64,000 nt of DNA. Source: Clostridium beijerinckii (GTDB taxonomy: Bacteria > Bacillota > Clostridia > Clostridiales > Clostridiaceae). Location: assembly GCF_036699995.1 (NCBI RefSeq), contig NZ_CP144906.1:2309001-2373000 (forward strand), in the 5' to 3' direction. Numbering within the stretch: position 1 is the first letter of the stretch; the number at the start of each line of letters is the position of its first letter. Below, piece after piece: positions 8,909 to 17,592 of the stretch. The notes under the pieces were generated by a model, which was not told where the DNA came from, did no database searches, and saw only the letters and a program-made list of their open reading frames with translations. A program made the translations under genes and the position numbers.

Positions 8909-9687
8909 AAAAAATTAAAGACTATATATTTCCTTTAATATTTTTGATAATTATAATTTTGGCATGGGAATTTATAATACCATATTTTAAGGTGCCAAAT
9001 TTTATTTTGCCTAGATTTTCTGAAATCATAAAGGCTTTAGTAGATCAAAAAGATTTAATATATAAACATTCTCTTATCACACTAGGTGAAGCACTATTAG
9101 GGCTTATTGCGTCCGTAATTATAGGTATATCTTGTGCACTTTCCATATATCTTTGGAGAAATGTTTCGAAAACTTTATATCCAATTATAATTTTTTCTCA
9201 AACAATTCCGACTATAGCTTTATCTCCAATTATGGTTATGTGGTTTGGATATACCATATGGTCAAAGGTAGCAGTGGTAATACTATTTTGTTTTTTCCCT
9301 ATAGTTATAAGTACCTTAGATGGATTAAATAGTGTAGATAGAGATTTAGAAGATGTTTTAAAAGCCCTTGGAGGAAATAGATTTCAAATATTTTTTAAAC
9401 TCCATATGAATTCAGTATTACCAAATTTTTTAAGCAGTTTTAAAATAGCTGCAACCTACAGTATTTCAGGGGCTACCATTGGAGAATGGCTAGGTGCTGA
9501 AAAGGGATTAGGTATATATATTAAGAGAGCAGCAGGAATGCTTCAGGCAGATTCTGTTTTTGCGGGAGTGTTAGTTTTATCATTTCTAGGATTAATTCTA
9601 TTTTCTGTAGGATTCTTGCTAGAAAAGACTTTATTAAAATACAGAAGAGGATTGAAGGAGGACAATCATGAAATTAAGAAAGCTTAG
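8905..9687 (+). CDS. thiX: ABC transporter permease, thiamin-pyrimidine uptake (ThiX)
   Basis: 260 residues with about six membrane helices. The BPD_transp_1 EAA loop is visible as DVLKALGGNRFQIFFKLHMN followed by SVLPNFLSSFKIAATYS; GEWLGAEKGLGIYIKRAAG is typical of SsuC/ThiX permeases. Start overlaps thiZ by four bases and its end overlaps thiY by 20 bases, showing tight translational coupling. It forms the membrane channel of the importer. Confidence 0.93.
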   Translation: MKKIKDYIFPLIFLIIIILAWEFIIPYFKVPNFILPRFSEIIKALVDQKDLIYKHSLITLGEALLGLIASVIIGISCALSIYLWRNVSKTLYPIIIFSQTIPTIALSPIMVMWFGYTIWSKVAVVILFCFFPIVISTLDGLNSVDRDLEDVLKALGGNRFQIFFKLHMNSVLPNFLSSFKIAATYSISGATIGEWLGAEKGLGIYIKRAAGMLQADSVFAGVLVLSFLGLILFSVGFLLEKTLLKYRRGLKEDNHEIKKA

Positions 9688-10672
9688 TATATTTTTACTA
9701 TTTATTATGTTAGTTAGTTTAGTATTTAGCGGGTGCTCTAGTGCTTCTAATAATAAGGAAGACAAGAGTGCTACCAAAGAACTTAAAGAGGTTAATGTTC
9801 TTTTAGACTGGTATCCAAATGCAGTACATTCATTCTTATATGCAGCAGAAGAGCAAGGATACTTTAAAGAAGCAGGATTAAAGGTTAACTTAATTACACC
9901 TGCAGGTACAGATGATGGAATTAAATTAGTAGCAGCAGGAAAAGCTGATTTAGCAATAAGCTATCCTAAACAAATTATCTTAGCGAGAGGCGAAAATATT
10001 CCTATTAAATCTGTTGGAGCAATAGTTAGAAGTTCATTAAATCAACTAATGGTTCGTAAAGATTCAGGAGTTAAAACATTAAAAGATTTAGAAGGAAAAA
10101 AAGTTGGATATGCATCTTTTGATATCGATAAAGAAACTGTTAAAGCAATGGTAGCACAAGCTGGTGGAGATCCATCAAAGGTTGAATTTGTAGATGTTGG
10201 ATATGACTTAATGCCTGGAATTGAAACAAAACAAGTTGATGCAATTATAGGTGGATATATAAACCATGAAAAAATATTATTAGAGAAAAAAGGTATTGAA
10301 TTAGAAACTTTTGCGCCATCAGATTTTGGCGTGCCAAATAACTACGAATTAGCATTTGTTGCAAGCGATGACGCAATTAAGAATAATAATGATACAATAC
10401 AAGCGTTCTTAGGAGCTGCTAAAAAAGGATTTGAATATACTCAAAAGAATCCTGATAAGGCTTTAGATTTAATATTAAAGGCTCAAAATGAAAGTTTCCC
10501 ATTAGATGAAGAGACAGAAAAGAAGAGCTTAGAGATACTTTTACCTCTTATGGAAAATGAAAGTGGTAAATTCTTAAGTCAAGATAAAGAAAATTGGAAT
10601 AACAATATTAAATGGTTAAAAGATAAGAATTTACTTCAAGCTGATGTAGATAGTAAAGATGTGTTTCAATAA
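9668..10672 (+). CDS. thiY: Pyrimidine-precursor-binding lipoprotein (ThiY, NMT1/THI5-like)
   Basis: 334 residues. A lipoprotein signal peptide ends at LVFSGC (lipobox, Cys23), followed by a Ser/Asn-rich tether. The NMT1/THI5-like fold opens with VNVLLDWYPNAVHSFLYAA and continues with AEEQGYFKEAGLKV; LDWxPNxxH is the pattern seen in ThiY-type HMP-binding proteins. GGAGG at 9657-9661 precedes the ATG. It should be anchored outside the membrane and deliver thiamin-derived pyrimidine to ThiX. No clear terminator follows; repeat A2 starts 25 bases after the stop. Confidence 0.93.
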   Translation: MKLRKLSIFLLFIMLVSLVFSGCSSASNNKEDKSATKELKEVNVLLDWYPNAVHSFLYAAEEQGYFKEAGLKVNLITPAGTDDGIKLVAAGKADLAISYPKQIILARGENIPIKSVGAIVRSSLNQLMVRKDSGVKTLKDLEGKKVGYASFDIDKETVKAMVAQAGGDPSKVEFVDVGYDLMPGIETKQVDAIIGGYINHEKILLEKKGIELETFAPSDFGVPNNYELAFVASDDAIKNNNDTIQAFLGAAKKGFEYTQKNPDKALDLILKAQNESFPLDEETEKKSLEILLPLMENESGKFLSQDKENWNNNIKWLKDKNLLQADVDSKDVFQ

Positions 10673-10696
10673 TTTATCTTTGATATAGGAAATAGT

Positions 10697-11036
10697 ATAG
10701 ATAAACTAACTATAATCTATACTTATGCGTATACATCACCGAAATGAATAATATACTTTTGTTCCAGTTTCTAGGCAATTATGATGGGTGATTCTAAGGC
10801 TATAAAGTTGCACCCAAAGTGCTAGCCTCAAAGAACAAGCGCTCACAGAGAAAGTTCGAAGAACGAAATATAAAATTTCGATTCTCACTTTTTGAACTAG
10901 CACATTTGGAACAACTTATAGCAAAAGAATCACATCCATCAAAATTACCAATGAAACATTCCACAAAAGTATATCACTCATTTCTGGTTGGAAGATATTG
11001 CACAGTCTAAGTATATTTTATGATTATGTTATCCAT
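10697..11036 (+). repeat. Palindromic repeat family A, copy A2
   Basis: Almost identical to A1 over its left 290 bp, including the 53-bp hairpin module (10840-10892); the right end has drifted. It sits directly after thiY and may serve as that operon's 3' structure. Confidence 0.88.
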
Positions 11037-11079
11037 ATTTAGATAAAAACAGATAAATTATATTAAAAAAGATACTGAA

Positions 11080-11184
11080 TATATATATTGCAAAAATAAT
11101 CATTAATCATAATTCTAAGAATATTACAAGAATTTTAGACGTAATTGTGAATTGTGAAATGTGCATTGTGAATTGCAACATATA
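11080..11184 (+). repeat. Heptad repeat family C, copy C2
   Basis: Bounded by ATATATATTGCAA and TTGCAACATATA as terminal inverted repeats, with the conserved leader and four 7-bp units. Confidence 0.85.
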
Positions 11185-11204
11185 GATTATAATTCGGTAT
11201 CTTT

Positions 11205-11397
11205 TTTTATTCTCTAGGAATTTATATTCAAGTTAAATTTGTGGACATTGTGCCCCTTGAGGGTATAAGTTATGAAAAATACTGATTCAGAAAGTTACAG
11301 TTCGTAAAGAGAATAAAAAAGAAATCTTATTCGCCTGCATAAAATGTTCTTATATGCACAATACGGAACTTAACCACAGTCTCCTGCGATTTTTTTA
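11205..11397 (+). repeat. Repeat family E, copy E1
   Basis: Shares ATTCTnTAGGAATTTATATT and AATCTTATTCGCCTGC, ending near CGATTTTTTT, with 58817-59012 downstream of the T-box. The middle is diverged. No gene lies here. Confidence 0.6.
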
Positions 11398-11540
11398 TTG
11401 TTTTATAAATACTATGTGATATTAGAGTAGTTCTGAGGAAAAGCTAATTTTACTATATGAAATTTTTTATTATGATTTATATTTTAGCCGGTACAGTTGG
11501 ACTCTTGAAAGAATAATATTGTAATTATATAGGTTGAGAG

Positions 11541-11581
11541 AAAAGCAACAAATTATATGTTTTGAATTTGTTGCTTTTTCC
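11541..11581 (+). terminator. Orphan terminator hairpin upstream of the dehydrogenase gene
   Basis: AAAAGCAACAAATT pairs with AATTTGTTGCTTTT and runs into TTTTTCC. No gene ends nearby, so it either ends a read-through or untranslated transcript or acts as an attenuator for the gene at 11632. Confidence 0.75.
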
Positions 11582-11631
11582 TTAAAGTTTACATTGTAAC
11601 ATGTATTATTTTAAACTTGGAGGATAATACT

Positions 11632-12732
11632 ATGAAAAAAATAATTAAAAACATTTTATTTAACACAGTATTTAAGAGTCACAATAAATCGAATGTACAA
11701 GTAATAGTAGGGGCATCAAGACAACTTAATTACGAAATTCAAGTTATAGCTGAAAATTTATACGTACCATGGGCAATAGATATAAGTGATGAAGGAAAAA
11801 TATATTTTACGGAGCGGTCTGGAGCAATTAGAGTTATTGAAGACGGCAAACTTAATCCTAATCCAATAATAAAATTTAATGAACCTTTTGTCAGTCAAGG
11901 GGAAGGTGGTTTGATGGGGATTGCTCTAGATTCAAATTATTCGAAAAATCATTATATGTATGTTATGCATACATATGGAGAAGGAGATGTAATTTATAAT
12001 CGTGTTGTGAGAGTGATTGAGAGCAATAATAGGGCGGTTATTGATAAAGTTCTTATAGATAAAATACCTGGGGGACGAATTCATAATGGAGGCAGAATAA
12101 AGATAGGCCCAGATAAAAAATTATATATTACAACAGGAGATGCAGGAAATTCAGCATTGGCGCAAGATCCTAAAAGTTTAGCAGGAAAAATACTACGAAT
12201 AGAATTAGATGGCAGTATTCCAGAAGATAATCCAATTTCTAATTCAGCACTTTATAGCTTAGGTCATCGAAATCCTCAAGGATTAGCTTGGAATTCAAAA
12301 AATGTTTTGTATGAGTCAGAGCATGGACAGTCAGCTCATGATGAAATAAACATAATTAAGCCAGGAAGCAATTATGGGTGGCCTCTTTTTCAAGGAGATG
12401 AGGAATCTACTGAAATTCAGATAAAAAAGCCATTAATACACAGCGGACAAGATACATGGGCGCCTTCTGGTATTGCTTTTGCAACCCAAGGACCATTGCA
12501 GGGAAAACTTCTAGTTGCTAATTTACGTGGACAGCAACTGCTTGTTATCTCACTAAATAGAGATGGAAGCGTAGTTAATAATGTAGAATCGTGGTTCAAA
12601 AACGAATATGGACGTCTACGTGAGGTTATTCAGGCTAAAGATGGATCAATTTACATTACAACGAGTAATAGAGATGGAAGAGGAAATATTAATACAGGTG
12701 ATGATAAAATTATTAGGCTTATTTTAAAATAA
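11632..12732 (+). CDS. Glucose/sorbosone dehydrogenase-fold protein (six-bladed propeller)
   Basis: 366 residues from the ATG at 11632, chosen because GGAGG (11619-11623) is correctly placed; an in-frame TTG at 11617 overlaps that site. Family landmarks are VPWAIDISDEGKIYFTER, EGGLMGIALD, IHNGGRIKIGPDKKLYITTGD, LGHRNPQGLAW, EHGQSAHDEINII and GSNYGWPL, covering the GSDH domain end to end. Related enzymes oxidise sugars with PQQ in the periplasm, but PQQ synthesis is not expected in clostridia and no convincing signal peptide is seen (only a weak hydrophobic N-terminus). The true cofactor and substrate are therefore unknown. A long perfect terminator follows. Confidence 0.88.
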   Translation: MKKIIKNILFNTVFKSHNKSNVQVIVGASRQLNYEIQVIAENLYVPWAIDISDEGKIYFTERSGAIRVIEDGKLNPNPIIKFNEPFVSQGEGGLMGIALDSNYSKNHYMYVMHTYGEGDVIYNRVVRVIESNNRAVIDKVLIDKIPGGRIHNGGRIKIGPDKKLYITTGDAGNSALAQDPKSLAGKILRIELDGSIPEDNPISNSALYSLGHRNPQGLAWNSKNVLYESEHGQSAHDEINIIKPGSNYGWPLFQGDEESTEIQIKKPLIHSGQDTWAPSGIAFATQGPLQGKLLVANLRGQQLLVISLNRDGSVVNNVESWFKNEYGRLREVIQAKDGSIYITTSNRDGRGNINTGDDKIIRLILK

Positions 12733-12745
12733 AAAAATATTCAAT

Positions 12746-12805
12746 AAACTAATTAAATCTAAGGCTCTCATTGAATAAAAGTCTTAGATTTAATTAGTTT
12801 TATTT
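12746..12805 (+). terminator. Terminator after the dehydrogenase
   Basis: AAACTAATTAAATCTAAG (12746-12763) is perfectly complementary to 12783-12800, followed by TATTTG. The symmetric arms allow termination from both sides. Confidence 0.85.
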
Positions 12806-12810
12806 GTTAA

Positions 12811-12839
12811 TTGACAAAATATATTTAGAGATATATAAT
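12811..12839 (+). promoter_or_regulatory. Sigma-A promoter of the MarR-ABC operon
   Basis: TTGACA (12811-12816), 17-bp spacer, TATAAT (12834-12839): a perfect consensus. Confidence 0.9.
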
Positions 12840-12840
12840 T

Positions 12841-12892
12841 TATTTCGAAAGTGAAATATTCGTACACGAAATGTTTGAATACGAAATATAAA
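12841..12892 (+). promoter_or_regulatory. Candidate MarR operator
   Basis: Just downstream of the -10 are clustered half-sites: ATTCGTACACGAAAT forms an inverted repeat and TACGAAAT recurs a few bases later. Position over the start site suits autorepression by the adjacent MarR protein; this is inferred from position and symmetry only. Confidence 0.6.
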
Positions 12893-12907
12893 AGAGGTGA
12901 AAATTAT

Positions 12908-13351
12908 ATGGAGATTATTAATGAAAGTATAGAGGTATCAAGATTATTTCAAGAAGTAATGAATTTATTTAGATTAAATATGAAAAAAATAATTGAGCGG
13001 ACTGGAATGACAGCTCCACAGGGCATGGTTATTGGACTTTTATATAAAAATAAGAAAATGAAAGTGACTGAATTAAGCAAGCAGCTACATTTGCCTAATA
13101 GTACAGTATCAGGTATTATTGATAAACTTGAAGAACAAGATGCTGTTATAAGAGAAAGAAGTGAAGATGATAAGAGAGTTGTCTATGTAAGTATATCTCC
13201 GAAATTCATTGAAATTCATAAGAATTTTAATAAACAAATTGAACATAATATTGAGAGTATACTAAATCAAGGAACACAAGAAGAGCTTAATAAGATTTCT
13301 GAGGGACTAATAATATTCAAAAGACTTTTAAGTGAAAATAACGCTAATTAA
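12908..13351 (+). CDS. MarR-family transcriptional regulator
   Basis: 147 residues from the ATG at 12908, preceded by AGAGGTGA; an upstream in-frame ATG at 12851 lies inside the proposed operator and is unlikely. The winged-helix core is clear: MKVTELSKQLHLPNSTVSGI (recognition helix), IDKLEEQDAVIRERSEDDKR (wing). MarR proteins are dimers released from DNA by small toxic ligands. It is the first gene of an operon with two ABC half-transporters, so it probably represses a drug-export operon. Confidence 0.93.
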   Translation: MEIINESIEVSRLFQEVMNLFRLNMKKIIERTGMTAPQGMVIGLLYKNKKMKVTELSKQLHLPNSTVSGIIDKLEEQDAVIRERSEDDKRVVYVSISPKFIEIHKNFNKQIEHNIESILNQGTQEELNKISEGLIIFKRLLSENNAN

Positions 13352-13364
13352 GGAGAGTGCGCTA

Positions 13365-15140
13365 ATGATTAAATTGTTTAGATTTTTAAAACAGTACACA
13401 GTTAATATAATAATAATTGTTTTATTAGTTTTTACACAAGTAATTGCAAACTTATATCTGCCTACATTAATGGCTGATATAGTTGATAAAGGAATTGTTC
13501 AAAAAGACGTAGTTCAAACTATATCGTTTCTTGGTTATAACGGTGAATATAGTGGAGTTGATTATATTCTAAGAATAGGAGGATTAATGCTGCTTGTATC
13601 TCTTGGAGGTGCAATTTGTTCAATTATATCATCATTTTTATCTTCAAGAACTGCAATAGGCTTTGCTAAAATAATTCGTAATAAATTATTCACAAAAGTT
13701 GAAAGTTTTTCTTTAAATGAATTTGATAAATTTGGAACAGCTACTTTAATAACAAGAACTACAAATGATGTTACACAGGTTCAATCAGTTACAATAATGA
13801 TGTTTTCAATTGCACTTTTCGCACCATTGACAGCTTTAGGCGGAGTTGTTATGGCTTTAAGAGAGAATGTAACTCTAACATGGATCTTTGCGGTAGTAAT
13901 TCCACTACTTGCAGTTATAATAGGGCTTACTTTAAAATTTGCAATGCCTTTATTTAAATTGATGCAAGTTAAAATAGATAAATTAAACTTGGTATTACGT
14001 GAAGGTCTTACAGGAATAAGAGTAGTTCGTGCTTTCAACCGTATAAATACTGAAAAGGTTAGATTTGACGACGCAAATAAAGATTTAATGAATAATGCTA
14101 TAAAAGTAAATAAAATTATGGCAATTTTAATGCCAATAATGATGTTTATCATGAATGCTACTACTGTAGCAGTAATTTGGTTTGGAAGTATAAGAATAGA
14201 TTCAGGGAATATGGAAGTTGGATCTTTAATAGCCTTTATGCAATATGGAATGCAGATTTTATTTGGTTTCTTAATGCTTGGTATGGTATTTATAATGATT
14301 CCAAGAGCTCAAGCTTCAGCAGTAAGAATTAATGAAGTACTAGATATGGAATCTGAAATTGTAGATCCTAAAAACCCATTATTAAATGAAAATGAAGGCG
14401 GTTATGTTGAATTTAAAGATGTAAGCTTCAGCTATCCAGGTGCAGAGCAAGAAGCTATTAGTAATATATCATTTAGTGCGAAACCTGGAGAAGTAACAGC
14501 TATAATTGGTGGTACTGGTTCAGGAAAATCGACATTAATTAATATGATACCGCGTTTTTACGATGTAACTAATGGTTCAGTTCTTGTTGATGGTATTGAT
14601 GTAAGGGAAATGAGTCAGGAAAGTATAAGAGCTAAAATAGGTTTTGTACCTCAAAAAACTGTTCTTTTCTCTGGAACTATTGCTGAAAATATAAAATACG
14701 GTAAAGACGAGGCTAGTATGGAAGAAATTAAGCATGCGGCAGAAGTAGCTCAAGCAACAGATTTCATAAATGGAATGGATGATGGATATGAGCATTTAAT
14801 TGCTCAAGGAGGAACTAACGTATCAGGAGGACAAAAGCAACGTTTATCAATAGCACGTGCTCTTGTTAGAAAACCAGAGATATACATCTTTGATGATAGT
14901 TTTTCAGCCCTTGATTTTAAAACAGATGCAAGACTTCGTGCAGCATTAAAAAAGGAAACAGTAAAATCAACTGTAATTCTTGTAGCGCAAAGAGTTGCAA
15001 CTGTCATGGATGCAGATAGAATTATAGTTTTAGATGAAGGACAAATTGCAGGTATTGGAACTCATAAAGAGCTATTAAACAGTTGTAAGGTATATTCTGA
15101 GATTGTATCATCACAACTTTCAGAGGAGGAATTATCATGA
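13365..15140 (+). CDS. Multidrug ABC exporter half-transporter, degenerate-site subunit
   Basis: 591 residues from the ATG at 13365 with AAGGAGAG upstream. An N-terminal six-helix exporter domain (about 1-310) is followed by an ATPase with GGTGSGKST, NVSGGQKQRLSIARAL and YIFDDSFSALD. The residue after the Walker B Asp is Asp instead of the catalytic Glu, the mark of the non-hydrolysing site in heterodimeric exporters such as LmrCD and BmrCD. It ends in an ATGA overlap with the partner gene. The pair should expel hydrophobic compounds, controlled by the upstream MarR protein. Confidence 0.93.
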   Translation: MIKLFRFLKQYTVNIIIIVLLVFTQVIANLYLPTLMADIVDKGIVQKDVVQTISFLGYNGEYSGVDYILRIGGLMLLVSLGGAICSIISSFLSSRTAIGFAKIIRNKLFTKVESFSLNEFDKFGTATLITRTTNDVTQVQSVTIMMFSIALFAPLTALGGVVMALRENVTLTWIFAVVIPLLAVIIGLTLKFAMPLFKLMQVKIDKLNLVLREGLTGIRVVRAFNRINTEKVRFDDANKDLMNNAIKVNKIMAILMPIMMFIMNATTVAVIWFGSIRIDSGNMEVGSLIAFMQYGMQILFGFLMLGMVFIMIPRAQASAVRINEVLDMESEIVDPKNPLLNENEGGYVEFKDVSFSYPGAEQEAISNISFSAKPGEVTAIIGGTGSGKSTLINMIPRFYDVTNGSVLVDGIDVREMSQESIRAKIGFVPQKTVLFSGTIAENIKYGKDEASMEEIKHAAEVAQATDFINGMDDGYEHLIAQGGTNVSGGQKQRLSIARALVRKPEIYIFDDSFSALDFKTDARLRAALKKETVKSTVILVAQRVATVMDADRIIVLDEGQIAGIGTHKELLNSCKVYSEIVSSQLSEEELS

Positions 15141-17065
15141 GTGAAAATCGTAATAGAGTAAATAAAAGATCAGGTGGCGGTTTTGGCGGTGGTCCAATGG
15201 GATCTTTTGCTGGCCCAAAAGTAAAAGCTAAGGATTTTAAAGGGACATTAAAAAGACTTTTAAATTATTTGAAACCACAAAGAATGAATTTCATTTTAGT
15301 TTTTATATTTGCTATAGCGAGTACTATATTTAATATAGTAGGACCTAAAATTTCAGGTAAAGCTATAACTAGATTAGTTGAAGGATTAGTAGGAAAATTT
15401 ACTGTAATGTCTCAAAATGCTGCATTACTTAAAGCAGGAAAACCAGGTAATATACCAGTGCCTGGGATTGATTTTCAATATATAGGAGATATTCTTTTAT
15501 TACTACTTGGCTTATATGTAATCAGTACACTTTTTGGCTTCCTTCAACAATATATTATGGCAGGGGTTGCTCAAAAAACAGTATACAACCTAAGAAAAGA
15601 AGTTGAAGATAAAATTTCACGTTTACCGCTTAAATTCTTTGATTCAAGAACTCATGGTGAAATTTTAAGCCGTGTAACAAATGATGTTGATAATATTTCA
15701 ACAACACTTCAACAAAGTTTGACTCAGCTTATTACATCTATAGTAACTATTGTTGGTGTTATTATCATGATGTTAACTATAAGTCCAATGATGACATTAG
15801 TAGTAATATTAACATTACCACTTTATATTGTAATAACAACACTTGTTGCTAAGCATTCTCAAAAGTTTTTTGCTGCTCAACAAAAAGAAGTAGGAGAACT
15901 TAATGGTCATGTAGAGGAGATGTATACAGGACATAAAATAGTTAAGGTTTTTGGACATGAAAAAGATTCAATAAAAGAGTTTGAAAATATTAATGATAGA
16001 CTTTATAAAGCTGGATGGAAAGCACAATTTATATCAGGTATAATAATGCCAATGATGAGATTTGTTAGTAATATAGGTTATGTAATAGTTTGTGTTGTAG
16101 GTGGATATTTGGCAACACTCGGAAAAATTAGTATTGGTGATATTCAAGCTTTCATACAATACTCAAACCAATTTACACAGCCAATAGTTCAAACTGCTAA
16201 TATTGCTAATATAATTCAATCAACAGTTGCATCTGCAGAAAGGGTTTTTGAACTTTTAGATGAAGTTGAGGAGATTTCAGATACTGCTGATGCTAAGATT
16301 ATAGAATTCCCTAAAGGTGAAGTTAAATTTGATAATGTTGATTTTAGCTATAAACCAGAAGAACCACTTATTGAGAACATGAACCTTGATGTTAAACAAG
16401 GTCATACAATTGCAATTGTAGGACCGACTGGAGCAGGTAAAACTACACTCGTTAACTTACTTATGCGTTTCTACGAAATAAATTCTGGTAAGATAATGAT
16501 CGATGGTGTAGATATCAGAGATATAAAAAGAGGTGCACTTCATAATATGTTTGGTATGGTTCTTCAAGATACATGGTTATTTAACGGAACTATAATGGAT
16601 AACATAGCTTATGGCAGAGAAGGTGCTACTGAGGAAGAAGTTATCCAGGCAGCAAAAGCAGCACATGCTCATCACTTTATTAAAACTCTTCCAGATGGAT
16701 ATAATACAATATTAAACGAAGAAGCTTCTAATATATCTCAAGGCCAGAAGCAGCTTCTTACAATAGCTAGAGCAATTCTAGCAAATCCTACTATAATGAT
16801 TCTTGATGAGGCTACAAGTAGTGTTGACTCAAGAACAGAAGTTTATATACAAAAGGCTATGACAGAACTTATGAAAGGCAGAACAAGTTTTGTTATTGCA
16901 CATAGACTTTCTACAATTAGAGATGCAGAATTAATTCTTGTTATGAATAAAGGAAGTATTATAGAAATGGGCAACCATAATGAACTTCTTGCAAAGAAAG
17001 GTTTCTATGCAGATCTTTACAACAGCCAATTCTCTGGAGCAAATTTAGATAGTGAAGTAATGTAA
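15137..17065 (+). CDS. Multidrug ABC exporter half-transporter, catalytic subunit
   Basis: 642 residues. A Gly-rich cytosolic tail (SGGGFGGGPMGSFAGPK) precedes the membrane domain; the ATPase has GPTGAGKTT, Walker B MILDEATSSVD with normal catalytic Glu, and an altered signature ISQGQ instead of LSGGQ. The altered signature completes the degenerate site formed with the partner's Walker motifs, so the two genes encode an asymmetric heterodimer. The start overlaps the previous stop by four bases. The inserted extracellular loop near residues 85-115 is longer than in the partner. Confidence 0.94.
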   Translation: MSENRNRVNKRSGGGFGGGPMGSFAGPKVKAKDFKGTLKRLLNYLKPQRMNFILVFIFAIASTIFNIVGPKISGKAITRLVEGLVGKFTVMSQNAALLKAGKPGNIPVPGIDFQYIGDILLLLLGLYVISTLFGFLQQYIMAGVAQKTVYNLRKEVEDKISRLPLKFFDSRTHGEILSRVTNDVDNISTTLQQSLTQLITSIVTIVGVIIMMLTISPMMTLVVILTLPLYIVITTLVAKHSQKFFAAQQKEVGELNGHVEEMYTGHKIVKVFGHEKDSIKEFENINDRLYKAGWKAQFISGIIMPMMRFVSNIGYVIVCVVGGYLATLGKISIGDIQAFIQYSNQFTQPIVQTANIANIIQSTVASAERVFELLDEVEEISDTADAKIIEFPKGEVKFDNVDFSYKPEEPLIENMNLDVKQGHTIAIVGPTGAGKTTLVNLLMRFYEINSGKIMIDGVDIRDIKRGALHNMFGMVLQDTWLFNGTIMDNIAYGREGATEEEVIQAAKAAHAHHFIKTLPDGYNTILNEEASNISQGQKQLLTIARAILANPTIMILDEATSSVDSRTEVYIQKAMTELMKGRTSFVIAHRLSTIRDAELILVMNKGSIIEMGNHNELLAKKGFYADLYNSQFSGANLDSEVM

Positions 17066-17078
17066 ATTATAATATTTT

Positions 17079-17123
17079 AAGGATAGTAGACGATAGTAAT
17101 ATTGTTTACTATCCTTTATTTTT
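17079..17123 (+). terminator. Terminator after the ABC exporter operon
   Basis: AAGGATAGTA (17079-17088) pairs with TACTATCCTT (17107-17116), followed by TATTTTTA. Confidence 0.85.
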
Positions 17124-17291
17124 ATACAAGAAAATGGATTTTTATAAATTATTTCTAGTGAAGATATAAACTTAAAATTTTAGTAACTTTGTAAATACAT
17201 TTATCTAATAAGTTGATTTGATACCTATATATACATTAAAAAATAAATTAAATTACTCATACTAAAACAAAAAGTAGTTATCAAGAATTAT

Positions 17292-17307
17292 TGGCATAAT
17301 TCTTGCT
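17292..17307 (+). promoter_or_regulatory. Sigma-54 (-24/-12) promoter for the carrier protein-LuxE-LuxC operon
   Basis: TGGCAT (17292-17297), five bases, TTGCT (17303-17307): agrees with TGGCAC-N5-TTGCT except one base, with correct GG-to-GC spacing. It lies about 45 bases before the carrier protein ATG. No copy of the GTTGC-N6-GCAAC motif found upstream of abfD was seen in 17066-17291. Confidence 0.85.
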
Positions 17308-17349
17308 TTAAATATACTTGAAGAATAAAAAATATTGGAGGAATTAGAA

Positions 17350-17592
17350 ATGAGTAATTTAGGAACTTTCAACAAAATAATAAAATCTGTTTGGAGTATT
17401 GAAAATTTAGATGAAATTGAAGATGGTTTTGGTCCAGACGAAATTGAGGCATGGGATTCACTTAGCCATATTGAACTGGTAGTAGCCCTTGAGGAAGAAT
17501 TTGAAATATCTATGGCAGTTCAAGATATTTCAAGGTTATATACTATAGGAGATATCAAAAATACATTGAGAAAATATGGGGTTGAAATATGA
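17350..17592 (+). CDS. Acyl carrier protein-like protein
   Basis: 80 residues from the ATG at 17350, with GGAGG at 17337-17341; an in-frame TTG at 17335 overlaps the ribosome site. EAWDSLSHIELVVALEEEF contains the D-S-L serine that carries 4'-phosphopantetheine, followed by the acidic helix II typical of carriers. It is shorter in helix I than FabC-type ACP and more like carriers of specialised pathways. Its stop overlaps the ligase start (ATGA at 17589). It should hold an acyl group for the LuxE/LuxC-type enzymes encoded next. Confidence 0.92.
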   Translation: MSNLGTFNKIIKSVWSIENLDEIEDGFGPDEIEAWDSLSHIELVVALEEEFEISMAVQDISRLYTIGDIKNTLRKYGVEI

